Below are positions 8,195 to 16,803 of a DNA stretch of 64,000 nucleotides, in pieces. The notes beneath the pieces are model-generated. The model saw nothing but the letters and a program-made list of their open reading frames with translations, searched no databases and was not told the origin of the DNA. Numbering within the stretch: position 1 is the first letter of the stretch; every line of letters starts with the position of its first letter. The stretch spans positions 1,240,001-1,304,000 of the forward strand of contig NZ_LT984803.1 in assembly GCF_900250115.1 (NCBI RefSeq). The letters run 5' to 3'. The position numbers and the translations under genes were made by a program. Origin of the DNA: Cupriavidus taiwanensis. GTDB taxonomy: Bacteria; Pseudomonadota; Gammaproteobacteria; Burkholderiales; Burkholderiaceae.

Positions 8195-9076
8195 ATGTCT
8201 GCCAGTCCGCGTCTCGGTTTCGTCCAGTGCATCAGTCCGGCGGGCCTGCACCGCATGGCCTACCACGAGTGGGGCGATCCCGCCAATCCGCGCGTGCTGG
8301 TGTGCGCGCACGGCCTGACGCGCACCGGGCGCGACTTCGACGCCGTGGCGCGCGCGCTGTGCGGCGACTACCGCGTGGTGTGCCCGGACGTGGTCGGCCG
8401 CGGCCGCTCCGAATGGCTGGCCGATGCCAACGGCTACGTGGTGCCGCAGTATGTCGCCGACATGGTCACGCTGATCGCGCGGCTCAATGTCGAGAAGGTG
8501 GACTGGTTCGGCACCTCGATGGGCGGCCTGATCGGCATGGGCCTGGCCGGGCTGCCCAAGTCGCCGGTGCGCAAGCTGCTGCTCAATGACGTCGGCCCCC
8601 GCATCGCCCCGTCGGCGGTCGAGCGTATCGGCGCCTATCTTGGCCTGCCGGTGCGCTTCAAGACCTTCGAGGAAGGGCTGGCGTACCTGCAGACCATCAG
8701 CGCCTCGTTCGGGCGCCACAGCGCCGAGCAGTGGCGCGAGCTCAACGCTGCCGTCCTGAAACCGATGCAGGGCGCCGACGGCCTGGAATGGGGCTTGCAT
8801 TACGATCCGCAGCTGGCGGTGCCGTTCCGCAAGTCCACGCCCGAGGCCATCGCCGCCGGCGAAGCCGCGCTGTGGCGCAGCTTCGAAGCCATCGAGGCGC
8901 CGGTGCTGGTGGTGCGCGGCGCGCAGTCCGACCTGCTGCTGCGCGAGACCGTGGCCGAGATGGTGGCGCGAGGCCAGCATGTGAGCTCGGTGGAAGTGCC
9001 CGACGTGGGCCACGCCCCGACCTTTGTCGACCCGGCGCAGATCGCGATCGTGCGCCAGTTCTTTACCGGCGCCTGA
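8195..9076 (+). CDS. phaZc: Alpha/beta hydrolase, probable intracellular 3-hydroxybutyrate-oligomer hydrolase
   Basis: A 293-residue alpha/beta-hydrolase: oxyanion-side HGLTRTGRDF near residue 39, nucleophile Ser108 in GTSMGG, acid Asp246 and His273 in DVGHAP. The ATG at 8195 follows AGGGAG; upstream in-frame ATGs add an arginine-rich stretch. It is divergent from 3-hydroxybutyrate dehydrogenase and close to scoAB, the arrangement known around the oligomer hydrolase PhaZc in Cupriavidus necator. That enzyme splits PHB-derived oligomers to 3-hydroxybutyrate. The fold and triad are seen directly; the substrate is inferred from context. Confidence 0.75.
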   Translation: MSASPRLGFVQCISPAGLHRMAYHEWGDPANPRVLVCAHGLTRTGRDFDAVARALCGDYRVVCPDVVGRGRSEWLADANGYVVPQYVADMVTLIARLNVEKVDWFGTSMGGLIGMGLAGLPKSPVRKLLLNDVGPRIAPSAVERIGAYLGLPVRFKTFEEGLAYLQTISASFGRHSAEQWRELNAAVLKPMQGADGLEWGLHYDPQLAVPFRKSTPEAIAAGEAALWRSFEAIEAPVLVVRGAQSDLLLRETVAEMVARGQHVSSVEVPDVGHAPTFVDPAQIAIVRQFFTGA

Positions 9077-9159
9077 TCGCGCCCGCTGCCGGCCTGGATT
9101 GACGGCCGGGTTGCCGGCGTGTTCGTGATCCGGCTGTTTTTATTGAGTTACGCATTGCC

Positions 9160-9522
9160 ATGAGTCTTCCTGAACTGAAGCGCGCCCACGTGGGCCAGCG
9201 CTTGTCCGAATACGCGGTCTACAACGGTGTGGTGTACCTGGCCGGGCAGGTGCCCGAGGTCGATCCCAAGGCCGATATCCGCGGCCAGACGCGCGAGGTG
9301 CTGGGCCATATCGACCGCCTGCTGGCCGAGGCCGGCAGCGACAAGACCCGCATCCTGTCGTGCCAGATCTTCCTGACCAACATCGATCTGATCGGCGAGA
9401 TGAACGAGGTCTGGGACGCCTGGGTGCCGCAAGGCAACACGCCGCCGCGCGCCACCGTCGAAGCCCGCCTGGCCAATCCCGATTACCTGATCGAAGTGGT
9501 GGTGACCGCTGCGCTCAACTGA
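9160..9522 (+). CDS. RidA/YjgF family protein (probable enamine/imine deaminase)
   Basis: A 120-residue RidA-family protein with the characteristic VYLAGQVPE strand, the L-CQIFLTNI segment and the NTPPRATVEARL motif. Arg97 corresponds to the RidA arginine that holds the substrate carboxylate, and the last strand (IEVVVTAA) supplies the conserved glutamate. Family members form trimers that hydrolyse reactive 2-aminoacrylate-type intermediates. It ends 15 bases before the relA start, so it is likely cotranscribed with relA. No classical ribosome-binding site is visible before its ATG. Confidence 0.85.
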   Translation: MSLPELKRAHVGQRLSEYAVYNGVVYLAGQVPEVDPKADIRGQTREVLGHIDRLLAEAGSDKTRILSCQIFLTNIDLIGEMNEVWDAWVPQGNTPPRATVEARLANPDYLIEVVVTAALN

Positions 9523-9537
9523 TGCAGGCGCTGTGAC

Positions 9538-11766
9538 ATGGTGACGTCGACCGACCTGGCTGGCCGGGTCGCGGGTATTCCGGATACCGAGCTGGTCGAG
9601 CGCGCGCTGGCGTACGTGCGTGAGCACGGCGCCGGCGTTGCGTTGCCCACCGGCGAGACCGTGCAGTCGCACGCGGAGGGGATGCTGCGCATCCTCGACG
9701 GCCTGCGCGTGGACGATTCCGCGCGCGCGGCCGCGTGCCTGTTCGGCCTGGCGGCATTCGTGCCCGACACCGAGGCCGAGATCGAGCCGCGCTTCGGCGA
9801 GGAAGTGGCGCGGCTGGTCAATGGCGTGCGGCAGCTGCTGCGCATCGGCGCTATCGCCGGCAATCGCCCCGAGGCGGAGTCGGCCGCGCCGTCGAAGAAC
9901 GAAGCCCAGGCGCGCCACGAGCAGGTCGAGGCGCTGCGCAAGATGCTGCTGGCGTTTGCCCAGGACATCCGCGTGGTGCTGGTGCGGCTGGCGTCGCGGC
10001 TGCAGACGCTGCGCTGGCTGGCCGAGACCAAGCAGGCGCCGCTGCCCGGCGTGGCGCGCGAAACGCTGGACATCTATGCGCCGCTGGCCAACCGCCTCGG
10101 TATCTGGCAGATGAAGTGGGAGCTGGAGGACCTGGCCTTCCGCTTCGAACAGCCCGATACCTACAAGCGCATCGCCCGGCTGCTGGATGAGAAGCGCATC
10201 GAGCGCGAAGGCTATATTGCCGGCGCGATCGCGCGACTGCAGTCCGAGCTGGCCACCGCGGGCATACGCGCCGAGGTGAGCGGGCGGCCCAAGCATATCT
10301 ACAGCATCTGGAAAAAGATGCGCGGCAAGGAGCTGGATTTTGCCGACCTGTACGATGTGCGCGCGTTCCGCGTGATCGTCGACGATATCAAGGACTGCTA
10401 TACGGTGCTGGGTATCGTCCACCATATCTGGCAGCCGATTCCGCGCGAGTTCGACGACTACATCTCGCGGCCCAAGGCCAACGGCTACAAGTCGCTGCAC
10501 ACGGTGGTGATCGGCGACGACGGCCGCGCCTTCGAGGTGCAGATCCGCACCCACGAGATGCACCACTTCGCCGAATACGGCGTGGCCGCGCACTGGCGCT
10601 ACAAGGAGGCGGGCAGCCGCGGCTATGCCGGGCAGTTTTCCGCCAGCGAACGCTACGACGAGAAGATCGCCTGGCTGCGCCAGCTGCTGGCGTGGAAGGA
10701 CGACGCCGACCACAGCGTGGCGCACGACGAATCGTGGGAGCAGATCAAGCACGCCGCGATCGACGACCACATTTACGTGCTGACGCCGCAGGCGCGCGTG
10801 GTGGCGCTGCCGCAGGGCGCGACCGCGGTGGATTTTGCCTACTACCTGCACAGCGACCTCGGCCACCGCTGCCGCGGCGCGCGCGTGGACGGCACCATGG
10901 TGCCGCTGAACACGCCGCTCAAGAACGGCCAGACCGTGGAGATCATCGCGGTCAAGCAGGGCGGGCCGTCGCGCGACTGGCTCAATGCGGACCTGGGCTA
11001 CCTGGCCAGCAGCCGCGCGCGTGCCAAGGTGCGCGCGTGGTTCAATGCGCTGGATTCGCAGGAAACCATCGCGCAGGGCCGCACGCTGATCGACAAGACC
11101 CTGCAGCGCGAAGGCAAGACCGCGGTCAAGCTGGAGGACCTGGCCGCGCGGCTGGGCTTCAAGACCCCCGACGAACTGTTCGCCGCGGTGGCCAAGGATG
11201 AGTTCAGCCTGCGCCACGTCGAGCACGCGCTGCGCCACCCGGAGGGCGAAGTCCAGGCGCCGCTGAGCGAGGAGGATGCCGTCACCAAGAAGAGTCGCGC
11301 CACCAGCGTGGCGCGCGGCGCCAAGAGCGGTGTGCTGGTGGTGGGCGTCGATTCGCTGATGACGCAGATGTCGCGCTGCTGCAAGCCGGCGCCGCCGGAC
11401 GAGATCGTTGGCTTCGTCACGCGCGGACGCGGCGTGTCGATCCATCGCCGCAACTGCCATACCTTCCAGCAGCTGTCGGCGCGCGCGCCCGAGCGCGTGA
11501 TCCAGACCGAGTGGGGTCAGAAGAGCCACGCCGCGGTCTATCCGGTCGACATCCAGGTCGAGGCGATCGACCGGCAGGGCCTGCTGCGCGACATCTCCGA
11601 AGTGCTGTCGCGCGAGAAGATCAACGTCACCGGGGTCAAGACGCTGTCGAGCAAGGGCGTGGCGCGCATGCAGTTTACCGCCGAGGTCTCCGAGGCGACG
11701 CAGCTGCAGCGGGCACTGCTGATGATCGAAGAGGTGCAGGGGGTGTTGCAGGCGAAAAGAAAGTGA
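9538..11766 (+). CDS. relA: (p)ppGpp synthetase RelA
   Basis: A 742-residue long RelA/SpoT-type protein for the stringent response. The N-terminal HD hydrolase region is degenerate (FVPDTEAE in place of HD-x-x-E-D), pointing to RelA, the synthetase, rather than SpoT. The synthetase domain carries SGRPKHIYSIWKKM near residue 250 and EVQIRTHEMHHFAE near 333. A TGS domain follows at about 405-465 (HIYVLTPQ, then GATAVDFAYYLHSDLGH). Then come a zinc-finger region with a Cys-Cys pair (about 610) and an ACT domain at the end. The promoter of the following tRNA-Val lies inside its last codons. Confidence 0.95.
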   Translation: MVTSTDLAGRVAGIPDTELVERALAYVREHGAGVALPTGETVQSHAEGMLRILDGLRVDDSARAAACLFGLAAFVPDTEAEIEPRFGEEVARLVNGVRQLLRIGAIAGNRPEAESAAPSKNEAQARHEQVEALRKMLLAFAQDIRVVLVRLASRLQTLRWLAETKQAPLPGVARETLDIYAPLANRLGIWQMKWELEDLAFRFEQPDTYKRIARLLDEKRIEREGYIAGAIARLQSELATAGIRAEVSGRPKHIYSIWKKMRGKELDFADLYDVRAFRVIVDDIKDCYTVLGIVHHIWQPIPREFDDYISRPKANGYKSLHTVVIGDDGRAFEVQIRTHEMHHFAEYGVAAHWRYKEAGSRGYAGQFSASERYDEKIAWLRQLLAWKDDADHSVAHDESWEQIKHAAIDDHIYVLTPQARVVALPQGATAVDFAYYLHSDLGHRCRGARVDGTMVPLNTPLKNGQTVEIIAVKQGGPSRDWLNADLGYLASSRARAKVRAWFNALDSQETIAQGRTLIDKTLQREGKTAVKLEDLAARLGFKTPDELFAAVAKDEFSLRHVEHALRHPEGEVQAPLSEEDAVTKKSRATSVARGAKSGVLVVGVDSLMTQMSRCCKPAPPDEIVGFVTRGRGVSIHRRNCHTFQQLSARAPERVIQTEWGQKSHAAVYPVDIQVEAIDRQGLLRDISEVLSREKINVTGVKTLSSKGVARMQFTAEVSEATQLQRALLMIEEVQGVLQAKRK

Positions 11767-11775
11767 TGCTATACT
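11746..11775 (+). promoter_or_regulatory. Candidate tRNA-Val promoter inside the relA 3' end
   Basis: TTGCAG at 11746-11751 and TATACT at 11770-11775 are spaced by 18 bases, and the tRNA begins 12 bases after the -10 box. The promoter overlaps the last relA codons. Confidence 0.6.
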
Positions 11776-11787
11776 TGCGGCTTCGCT

Positions 11788-11864
11788 AGGCTCGTAGCTC
11801 AGCTGGTTAGAGCACCACCTTGACATGGTGGGGGTCGTTGGTTCGAGTCCAATCGAGCCTACCA
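11788..11864 (+). tRNA. tRNA-Val (GAC anticodon)
   Basis: A 77-base cloverleaf. The acceptor arms AGGCTCG and CGAGCCT pair fully, followed by A and an encoded CCA. The D arm has AGCTCAGCTGGTTAGAGC, the anticodon stem CCACC/GGTGG encloses TTGACAT with anticodon GAC, and the T arm has GGTTCGAGTCC. GAC reads valine codons GUC and GUU. Confidence 0.97.
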
Positions 11865-12222
11865 ACGAATTGCAGTAAAGCAGTAAAAGCAGTGCGGCAA
11901 GTCCGATTCAACCCCAAACGGAACGGAAGGGCATCATGGTTATGACACCGCGAACTACTACCGCTGGCAAGCGACAGTAGTCGAGGTGCGCCTTCGGCCC
12001 GGTTGGATCGGGTTTGACAAAGAGAAACGCGGCCTTGGCCGCGTTTTTTTTCGTCCGTCGCTTGCCAGCAGCCCTGACAAGCTGCCGCCGTCTCCCGCGC
12101 GGCAGGGCGGGGCCGCAAAGAACAGATCGCCAGCGCGCAGGCCTGCGGGCCGGCGCCACAAGATGCAGTTTGATCCGCCCAGGCCGGCGCAAGGCGCCGC
12201 CGGCGGAACCTGGAGAGTCGAA
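11865..12222 (+). other. tRNA-Val trailer and thrS leader, no gene seen
   Basis: This 358-base spacer begins with short direct repeats of GCAGTAAA at 11871-11895 and contains one clear intrinsic terminator at 12026-12051. No ORF with a plausible start is seen: the thrS frame stays open upstream to 11986 but lacks a ribosome-binding site there. The stretch after the terminator may hold the thrS promoter, though no strong hexamers were found. Confidence 0.5.
12026..12051 (+). terminator. Intrinsic terminator upstream of thrS
   Basis: AACGCGGCC-TT-GGCCGCGTT is a perfect stem that runs into eight T. It lies about 160 bases after tRNA-Val and about 170 bases before thrS, so it ends the tRNA transcript or acts as an attenuator in a thrS leader. 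Confidence 0.85.
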
Positions 12223-14130
12223 ATGATCGCAATCACGCTGCCGGACGGGTCCCGCCGCGAGTTTCCCGGCCCGGTAACGGTTGCCGAAGTGGCGCAGAGC
12301 ATAGGCGCCGGCCTGGCCAAGGCCGCGCTGGCCGGCAAGGTCGACGGCCAGCTGGTCGACACCAGCTACAGGATCGAGCGCGATGCCGAGTTGGCCATCG
12401 TCACGGACAAGGATGCCGACGGCGTCGACGTGATCCGCCACTCCACGGCGCACTTGCTGGCCTATGCCGTCAAGGAGCTGTATCCGGACGCGCAGGTGAC
12501 GATCGGGCCGGTGATCGAGAACGGCTTTTACTACGACTTCGCCTACAAGCGCCCCTTCACGCCGGAAGACCTGGCCGCCATCGAGAAGAAGATGACGGAA
12601 CTGGCGCGCAAGGACGAAAAGGTCACGCGCGAAGTATGGAACCGTGACGAGGCGGTGGCGCTGTTCGAGTCGATGGGCGAGAAGTACAAGGCCGAGATCA
12701 TCGGCTCGATCCCGGCCGACCAGGAAATCGGCCTGTATCGCGAAGGCAATTTCGTCGACCTGTGCCGCGGGCCGCACGTGCCGTCGACCGGCAAGCTCAA
12801 GGTCTTCAAGCTGATGAAGGTGGCCGGCGCCTACTGGCGCGGCGATGCCAGCAACGAGATGCTCCAGCGCATCTACGGCACGGCCTGGGCGAAAAAGGAA
12901 GACCAGGAAGCCTACCTGCACATGCTGGAGGAGGCCGAGAAGCGCGACCACCGCAAGCTGGGCAAGACGCTGGACCTGTTCCACCTGCAGGAAGAGGCGC
13001 CCGGCATGGTGTTCTGGCACCCGAAGGGCTGGCAGGTGTGGCAGGCCGTCGAGCAGTACATGCGCGGCCGCCTGACGGACGCCGGTTACGACGAGGTGCG
13101 CACGCCGCAGGTGATGGACCGTTCGCTGTGGGAGAAGTCAGGCCACTGGCAGAACTACAAGGAGAACATGTTCGTCACGGAGTCGGAGAAGCGTGACTAC
13201 GCGATCAAGCCGATGAACTGCCCCGGCCATGTGCAGATCTTCAACCACGGCCTGCGCTCGTACCGCGACCTGCCGCTGCGCCTGGCCGAGTTCGGCGCCT
13301 GCCATCGCAACGAGCCATCCGGCGCGCTGCACGGGCTGATGCGAGTGCGCGGCTTTGTGCAGGACGACGCGCATATCTTCTGCACCGAAGAGCAGATCGT
13401 TGCCGAGGCCAAGGCCTTCAACGAACTGGCGTTCTCGGTCTACGACGACTTCGGCTTCAAGGACGTGAAGGTCAAGCTGTCGCTGCGCCCCGACCAGCGC
13501 GCCGGCTCGGACGAGATCTGGGATCATGCCGAAGAGGGCCTGCGGCTGGCGCTGCGTGCCTGCGGCGTGGAATGGGAAGAACTGCCGGGCGAGGGCGCCT
13601 TCTATGGTCCTAAGGTGGAATACCACATCAAGGACGCCATCGGCCGCTCGTGGCAGTGCGGCACGCTGCAGCTGGACCTGGTGCTGCCGGAGCGCCTGGA
13701 TGCCGAGTACGTCTCCGAGGACAATTCGCGCAAGCGCCCGGTGATGCTCCATCGCGCCATCCTGGGCTCGTTCGAGCGTTTCCTGGGCATCCTGCTCGAA
13801 AACCACGCCGGCGCGCTGCCGGCCTGGCTGGCCCCGGAGCAGGTGGTGGTCATGAATATTGCGGATTCGCAGGCAGAATACGCCGAAAGCGTCGTGCAAT
13901 TGCTGCAAAAACAAGGGTTTAGGGCCAAGGCCGATTTGCGTAACGAGAAAATTACGTATAAAATCCGCGAGCATTCGCTCCAAAAGGTCCCCTACCTGCT
14001 GGTAGTGGGCGACAAGGAGCGGGATGCCAATCAAGTGGCCGTGCGTGCCCGTGGCAACGTGGACCTGGGTGTGATGCCCGTCTCCGCGTTTGCTGAGCGT
14101 CTGCAACACGACGTCGCCAGCAAAGCCTGA
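12223..14130 (+). CDS. thrS: Threonyl-tRNA synthetase
   Basis: A 635-residue class II synthetase of the usual length. The N-terminal TGS domain (about 1-61) begins [20 protein letters not shown]. The editing domain has [16 protein letters not shown] and a later histidine/cysteine set. The catalytic core carries the zinc-binding cysteine in [10 protein letters not shown] and motif 2 in [19 protein letters not shown]. The C-terminal anticodon-binding domain begins near [14 protein letters not shown]. The ATG at 12223 follows GGAGAG and gives the standard N-terminus. It leads a translation gene cluster in the order also seen in enteric bacteria. Confidence 0.97.
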   Translation: MIAITLPDGSRREFPGPVTVAEVAQSIGAGLAKAALAGKVDGQLVDTSYRIERDAELAIVTDKDADGVDVIRHSTAHLLAYAVKELYPDAQVTIGPVIENGFYYDFAYKRPFTPEDLAAIEKKMTELARKDEKVTREVWNRDEAVALFESMGEKYKAEIIGSIPADQEIGLYREGNFVDLCRGPHVPSTGKLKVFKLMKVAGAYWRGDASNEMLQRIYGTAWAKKEDQEAYLHMLEEAEKRDHRKLGKTLDLFHLQEEAPGMVFWHPKGWQVWQAVEQYMRGRLTDAGYDEVRTPQVMDRSLWEKSGHWQNYKENMFVTESEKRDYAIKPMNCPGHVQIFNHGLRSYRDLPLRLAEFGACHRNEPSGALHGLMRVRGFVQDDAHIFCTEEQIVAEAKAFNELAFSVYDDFGFKDVKVKLSLRPDQRAGSDEIWDHAEEGLRLALRACGVEWEELPGEGAFYGPKVEYHIKDAIGRSWQCGTLQLDLVLPERLDAEYVSEDNSRKRPVMLHRAILGSFERFLGILLENHAGALPAWLAPEQVVVMNIADSQAEYAESVVQLLQKQGFRAKADLRNEKITYKIREHSLQKVPYLLVVGDKERDANQVAVRARGNVDLGVMPVSAFAERLQHDVASKA

Positions 14131-14177
14131 GGGTGGGGAGCACGGCTTGTTTTTTTGTCTTCTTGAGGTAACGCAAC

Positions 14178-14699
14178 ATCGCTACGGACAAAGGTCATCG
14201 CATCAACCGGGAAATCAGCGCGCCTGAACTGCGCCTGGTAGGGGTTGATAACGAGCAGCTCGGCATCGTCAAGTTCATGGACGCTCTGCGGCTGGCTGAG
14301 GACAAGGACTTGGACCTGGTGGAGATCGCCCCCAACGCGACTCCGCCCGTCGCCCGGATCATGGATTACGGGAAGTTCAAGTACGAGGAAGCCAAGCGCG
14401 CCCACGAGGCCAAGCTGAAGCAGAAGATCATCCAGGTCAAGGAAGTCAAGTTCCGGCCGGGTACGGATGATGGCGACTACAACGTCAAGCTGCGCAACCT
14501 GAAGCGCTTCCTGGAAGATGGCGACAAGACCAAGATCACGCTGCGGTTCCGTGGTCGCGAGATGGCCCACCAGGAAATCGGCGCGCGCATGCTCGAACGC
14601 CTGAAGGCGGACCTGGAAGAGATCGGCCAGGTCGAGCAGATGCCGAAGATGGAAGGGCGCCAGATGGTGATGGTGCTCGCCCCCAAGAAGAAGAAGTAA
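14178..14699 (+). CDS. infC: Translation initiation factor IF-3, ATC start codon
   Basis: A 173-residue factor that binds the 30S subunit and polices start-codon choice. No ATG, GTG or TTG fits the N-terminus. The expected sequence (I/M)[21 protein letters not shown] begins at an ATC codon at 14178, nine bases after a GAGG in TTGAGGTAAC. IF-3 genes typically use AUU, AUC or AUA starts, which the factor itself discriminates against, giving feedback control. The first downstream ATG (14277) would remove the conserved N-terminal domain. It lies 47 bases after thrS. The C-terminal [17 protein letters not shown] motif is clear. Confidence 0.93.
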   Translation: MATDKGHRINREISAPELRLVGVDNEQLGIVKFMDALRLAEDKDLDLVEIAPNATPPVARIMDYGKFKYEEAKRAHEAKLKQKIIQVKEVKFRPGTDDGDYNVKLRNLKRFLEDGDKTKITLRFRGREMAHQEIGARMLERLKADLEEIGQVEQMPKMEGRQMVMVLAPKKKK

Positions 14700-14866
14700 T
14701 TCCTGCGCGGTGCCGCGGCCGGGATGCCAGTCATCCCGGCGCTGCGTCGTGCGGAAGTCGCGCGGGGTCCGCCAGGGCCAACGCGCAACAACAAGTGGAT
14801 GCGGGTCTTGCAAGCGTCGGCGTCAGCCGTCCACCTGCATGCATGTCATATGAGCTGGAGTTTTTC

Positions 14867-15064
14867 ATGCCGAAGATGAAGACGAAGAAAAGCGCCTCCA
14901 AGCGCTTTACTGCCCGTCCGAACGGTTCGTTCAAGCGTGGCCAGGCCTTCAAGCGTCACATCCTGACCAAGAAGACCACCAAGAACAAGCGTCAACTGCG
15001 CGGTACTCAGGACGTCCATGAGACGAACCTGAAGTCGGTGCGCGCGATGATGCCTTACGCATAA
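14867..15064 (+). CDS. rpmI: Ribosomal protein L35
   Basis: A 65-residue basic protein ([14 protein letters not shown] start, ending SVRAMMPYA) of the expected bL35 length. The ATG at 14867 has GAGCTGGAG upstream. It sits between infC and rplT as in most bacteria. In E. coli, L20 represses this unit by binding the leader upstream of rpmI; the 167-base infC-rpmI spacer could hold such a site, but no structure was proven here. Confidence 0.96.
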   Translation: MPKMKTKKSASKRFTARPNGSFKRGQAFKRHILTKKTTKNKRQLRGTQDVHETNLKSVRAMMPYA

Positions 15065-15092
15065 CCCCTGACGACAACGAAAGGAGAATTAC

Positions 15093-15449
15093 ATGCCTCG
15101 AGTAAAGCGTGGGGTCACTGCACGGGCCCGTCACAAGAAAGTCATCGACGCTGCCAAGGGTTACCGCGGCCGTCGCAATAATGTCTATCGCATCGCCAAG
15201 CAGGCGGTCATGCGTGCTGGCCAGTACGCATACCGCGATCGCCGCAACAAGAAGCGCGTGTTCCGCGCGCTGTGGATTGCGCGTATCAATGCCGCGACGC
15301 GTGAGCATGGCATGACCTACAGCGTGTTCATGAACGGCCTGAAGAAGGCCTCGATTGAACTGGACCGCAAGGTGCTGTCGGACATGGCTATTCACGACAA
15401 GCCTGCCTTTGCCGCCATCGTCAACCAGGTGAAAGCCACCGTTGCCTGA
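15093..15449 (+). CDS. rplT: Ribosomal protein L20
   Basis: A 118-residue rRNA-binding protein of the large subunit ([18 protein letters not shown] start, [36 protein letters not shown]). An AAAGGAGAA site precedes the ATG 28 bases after rpmI. It ends the infC-rpmI-rplT unit; a strong terminator follows before pheS. Confidence 0.97.
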
Positions 15450-15529
15450 TGCCGGCTGCGGCGGCGCGTGAGCGCCGCCGGGCAAGCGCCGACCGCAAGG
15501 TCGACCGCTGACCGCAAGGTCTGCTGAAA

Positions 15530-15556
15530 CGGGGCTCCTCACCGAGCCCCGTTTTT
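15530..15556 (+). terminator. Intrinsic terminator between rplT and pheS
   Basis: CGGGGCTC and GAGCCCCG pair perfectly around CTCACC and are followed by five T. It sits 80 bases after rplT and 143 bases before pheS. Just upstream is a direct repeat GACCGCAAGGTC (15491-15502 and 15510-15521). No phenylalanine-rich leader peptide was found, so simple termination is more likely than pheST-type attenuation. Confidence 0.88.
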
Positions 15557-15699
15557 ATTTGCGGTTCCGGATGCCGTTTTGCGATTGTTGGCCAGACCGC
15601 ATCCGGAAACGCATACCGCACGAAGTGCCAACCCACGTCGGGCCGGCCTTGTCGCATGACAGGGTTTCGCCGACGCCAGAACACTCCACGACCGCCGCC

Positions 15700-16731
15700 A
15701 TGTCTCAGGATCTGGACCAAATCGTCGCCGACGCCCAGGCCGCTTTCGCCGCCGCCAATGACAACGCCACGCTGGAAAACGAGAAGGCCCGCTTCCTCGG
15801 CAAGACCGGCGCGCTGACCGAACTGCTCAAGGGCCTCGGCAAGCTCGACCCGGAGACCCGCAAGACCGAGGGCGCGCGCATCAACCAGGTCAAGCAGCAG
15901 GTCGAGGCCGCGCTGCAGGCGCGCCGCCAGGCCCTGGCCGACGCGCTGATGAACGCGCGCCTGGCCGCCGAGGCCATCGACGTCACGCTGCCGGGCCGCG
16001 CGGTGGCGCGCGGCAGCCTGCATCCGGTGATGCGCACCTGGGAGCGCGTCGAGCAGATCTTCGGCTCGATCGGCTTCGACGTGGCCGATGGTCCCGAGAT
16101 CGAGACCGACTGGATGAACTTCACCGCGCTGAACAACCCGGACAACCATCCGGCGCGTTCGATGCAGGACACGTTCTACGTGGATGGCCGCGACAGCGAA
16201 GACAAGCTGTTGCTGCTGCGCACGCATACCAGCCCGATGCAGGTGCGCTACGCCAGGATGCACGTGGAGAAGTACGCGGGCAAGGCGATGCCGCCGATCA
16301 AGGTGATCTGCCCGGGCCGTACCTATCGCGTCGACAGCGACGCCACCCACTCGCCGATGTTCAACCAGGTCGAAGGGCTGTGGATCGGCGAGGAGGTCAG
16401 CTTTGCCGACCTGAAGGGCGTGTACACCGATTTCCTGCGCAAGTTCTTCGAGCGCGATGACATCCAGGTGCGCTTCCGTCCGTCGTACTTCCCGTTCACC
16501 GAGCCGTCCGCGGAAATCGACATGGCCTTCGGCAATGGGAAATGGCTGGAAATTTCCGGTTCGGGCCAGGTGCACCCGAATGTGCTGCGCAATATGGGCC
16601 TCGATCCCGAGCGCTATATCGGTTTCGCGTTCGGCTCCGGCCTCGAGCGCCTGACTATGCTGCGCTATGGCATCAACGACCTGCGCCTGTTCTTCGAGGG
16701 CGACGTGCGCTTCCTGCGCCAGTTCGCCTGA
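15700..16731 (+). CDS. pheS: Phenylalanyl-tRNA synthetase alpha subunit
   Basis: A 343-residue catalytic subunit. The N-terminal coiled-coil region (about 1-90) is followed by [19 protein letters not shown], motif 2 around [14 protein letters not shown] with [16 protein letters not shown], and the C-terminal motif 3 [19 protein letters not shown]. Start at 15700 fits the family N-terminus MSQDLDQIV; the ribosome-binding site is weak. It forms an alpha2-beta2 enzyme with PheT, whose gene begins 72 bases later. Confidence 0.96.
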   Translation: MSQDLDQIVADAQAAFAAANDNATLENEKARFLGKTGALTELLKGLGKLDPETRKTEGARINQVKQQVEAALQARRQALADALMNARLAAEAIDVTLPGRAVARGSLHPVMRTWERVEQIFGSIGFDVADGPEIETDWMNFTALNNPDNHPARSMQDTFYVDGRDSEDKLLLLRTHTSPMQVRYARMHVEKYAGKAMPPIKVICPGRTYRVDSDATHSPMFNQVEGLWIGEEVSFADLKGVYTDFLRKFFERDDIQVRFRPSYFPFTEPSAEIDMAFGNGKWLEISGSGQVHPNVLRNMGLDPERYIGFAFGSGLERLTMLRYGINDLRLFFEGDVRFLRQFA

Positions 16732-16803
16732 GCGGCCGCTGTTTCCTGGCTGCGCTCAAACTCGTCACCGACTACACAGAATACTTACCGGATCAGAAGC
16801 GCC

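Noticed and set aside
9148..11865. 905-codon minus-strand frame over relA
   Set aside because: Antisense to relA and tRNA-Val; composition is that of a shadow frame.
11986..12222. N-terminal extension of thrS to 714 residues
   Set aside because: The extension crosses an intrinsic terminator and has no ribosome-binding site; the ATG at 12223 gives the normal TGS-domain start.
15450..15700. Phenylalanine leader peptide and attenuator before pheS
   Set aside because: No short ORF with clustered Phe codons and a ribosome-binding site was found; the terminator there fits simple transcript ending.
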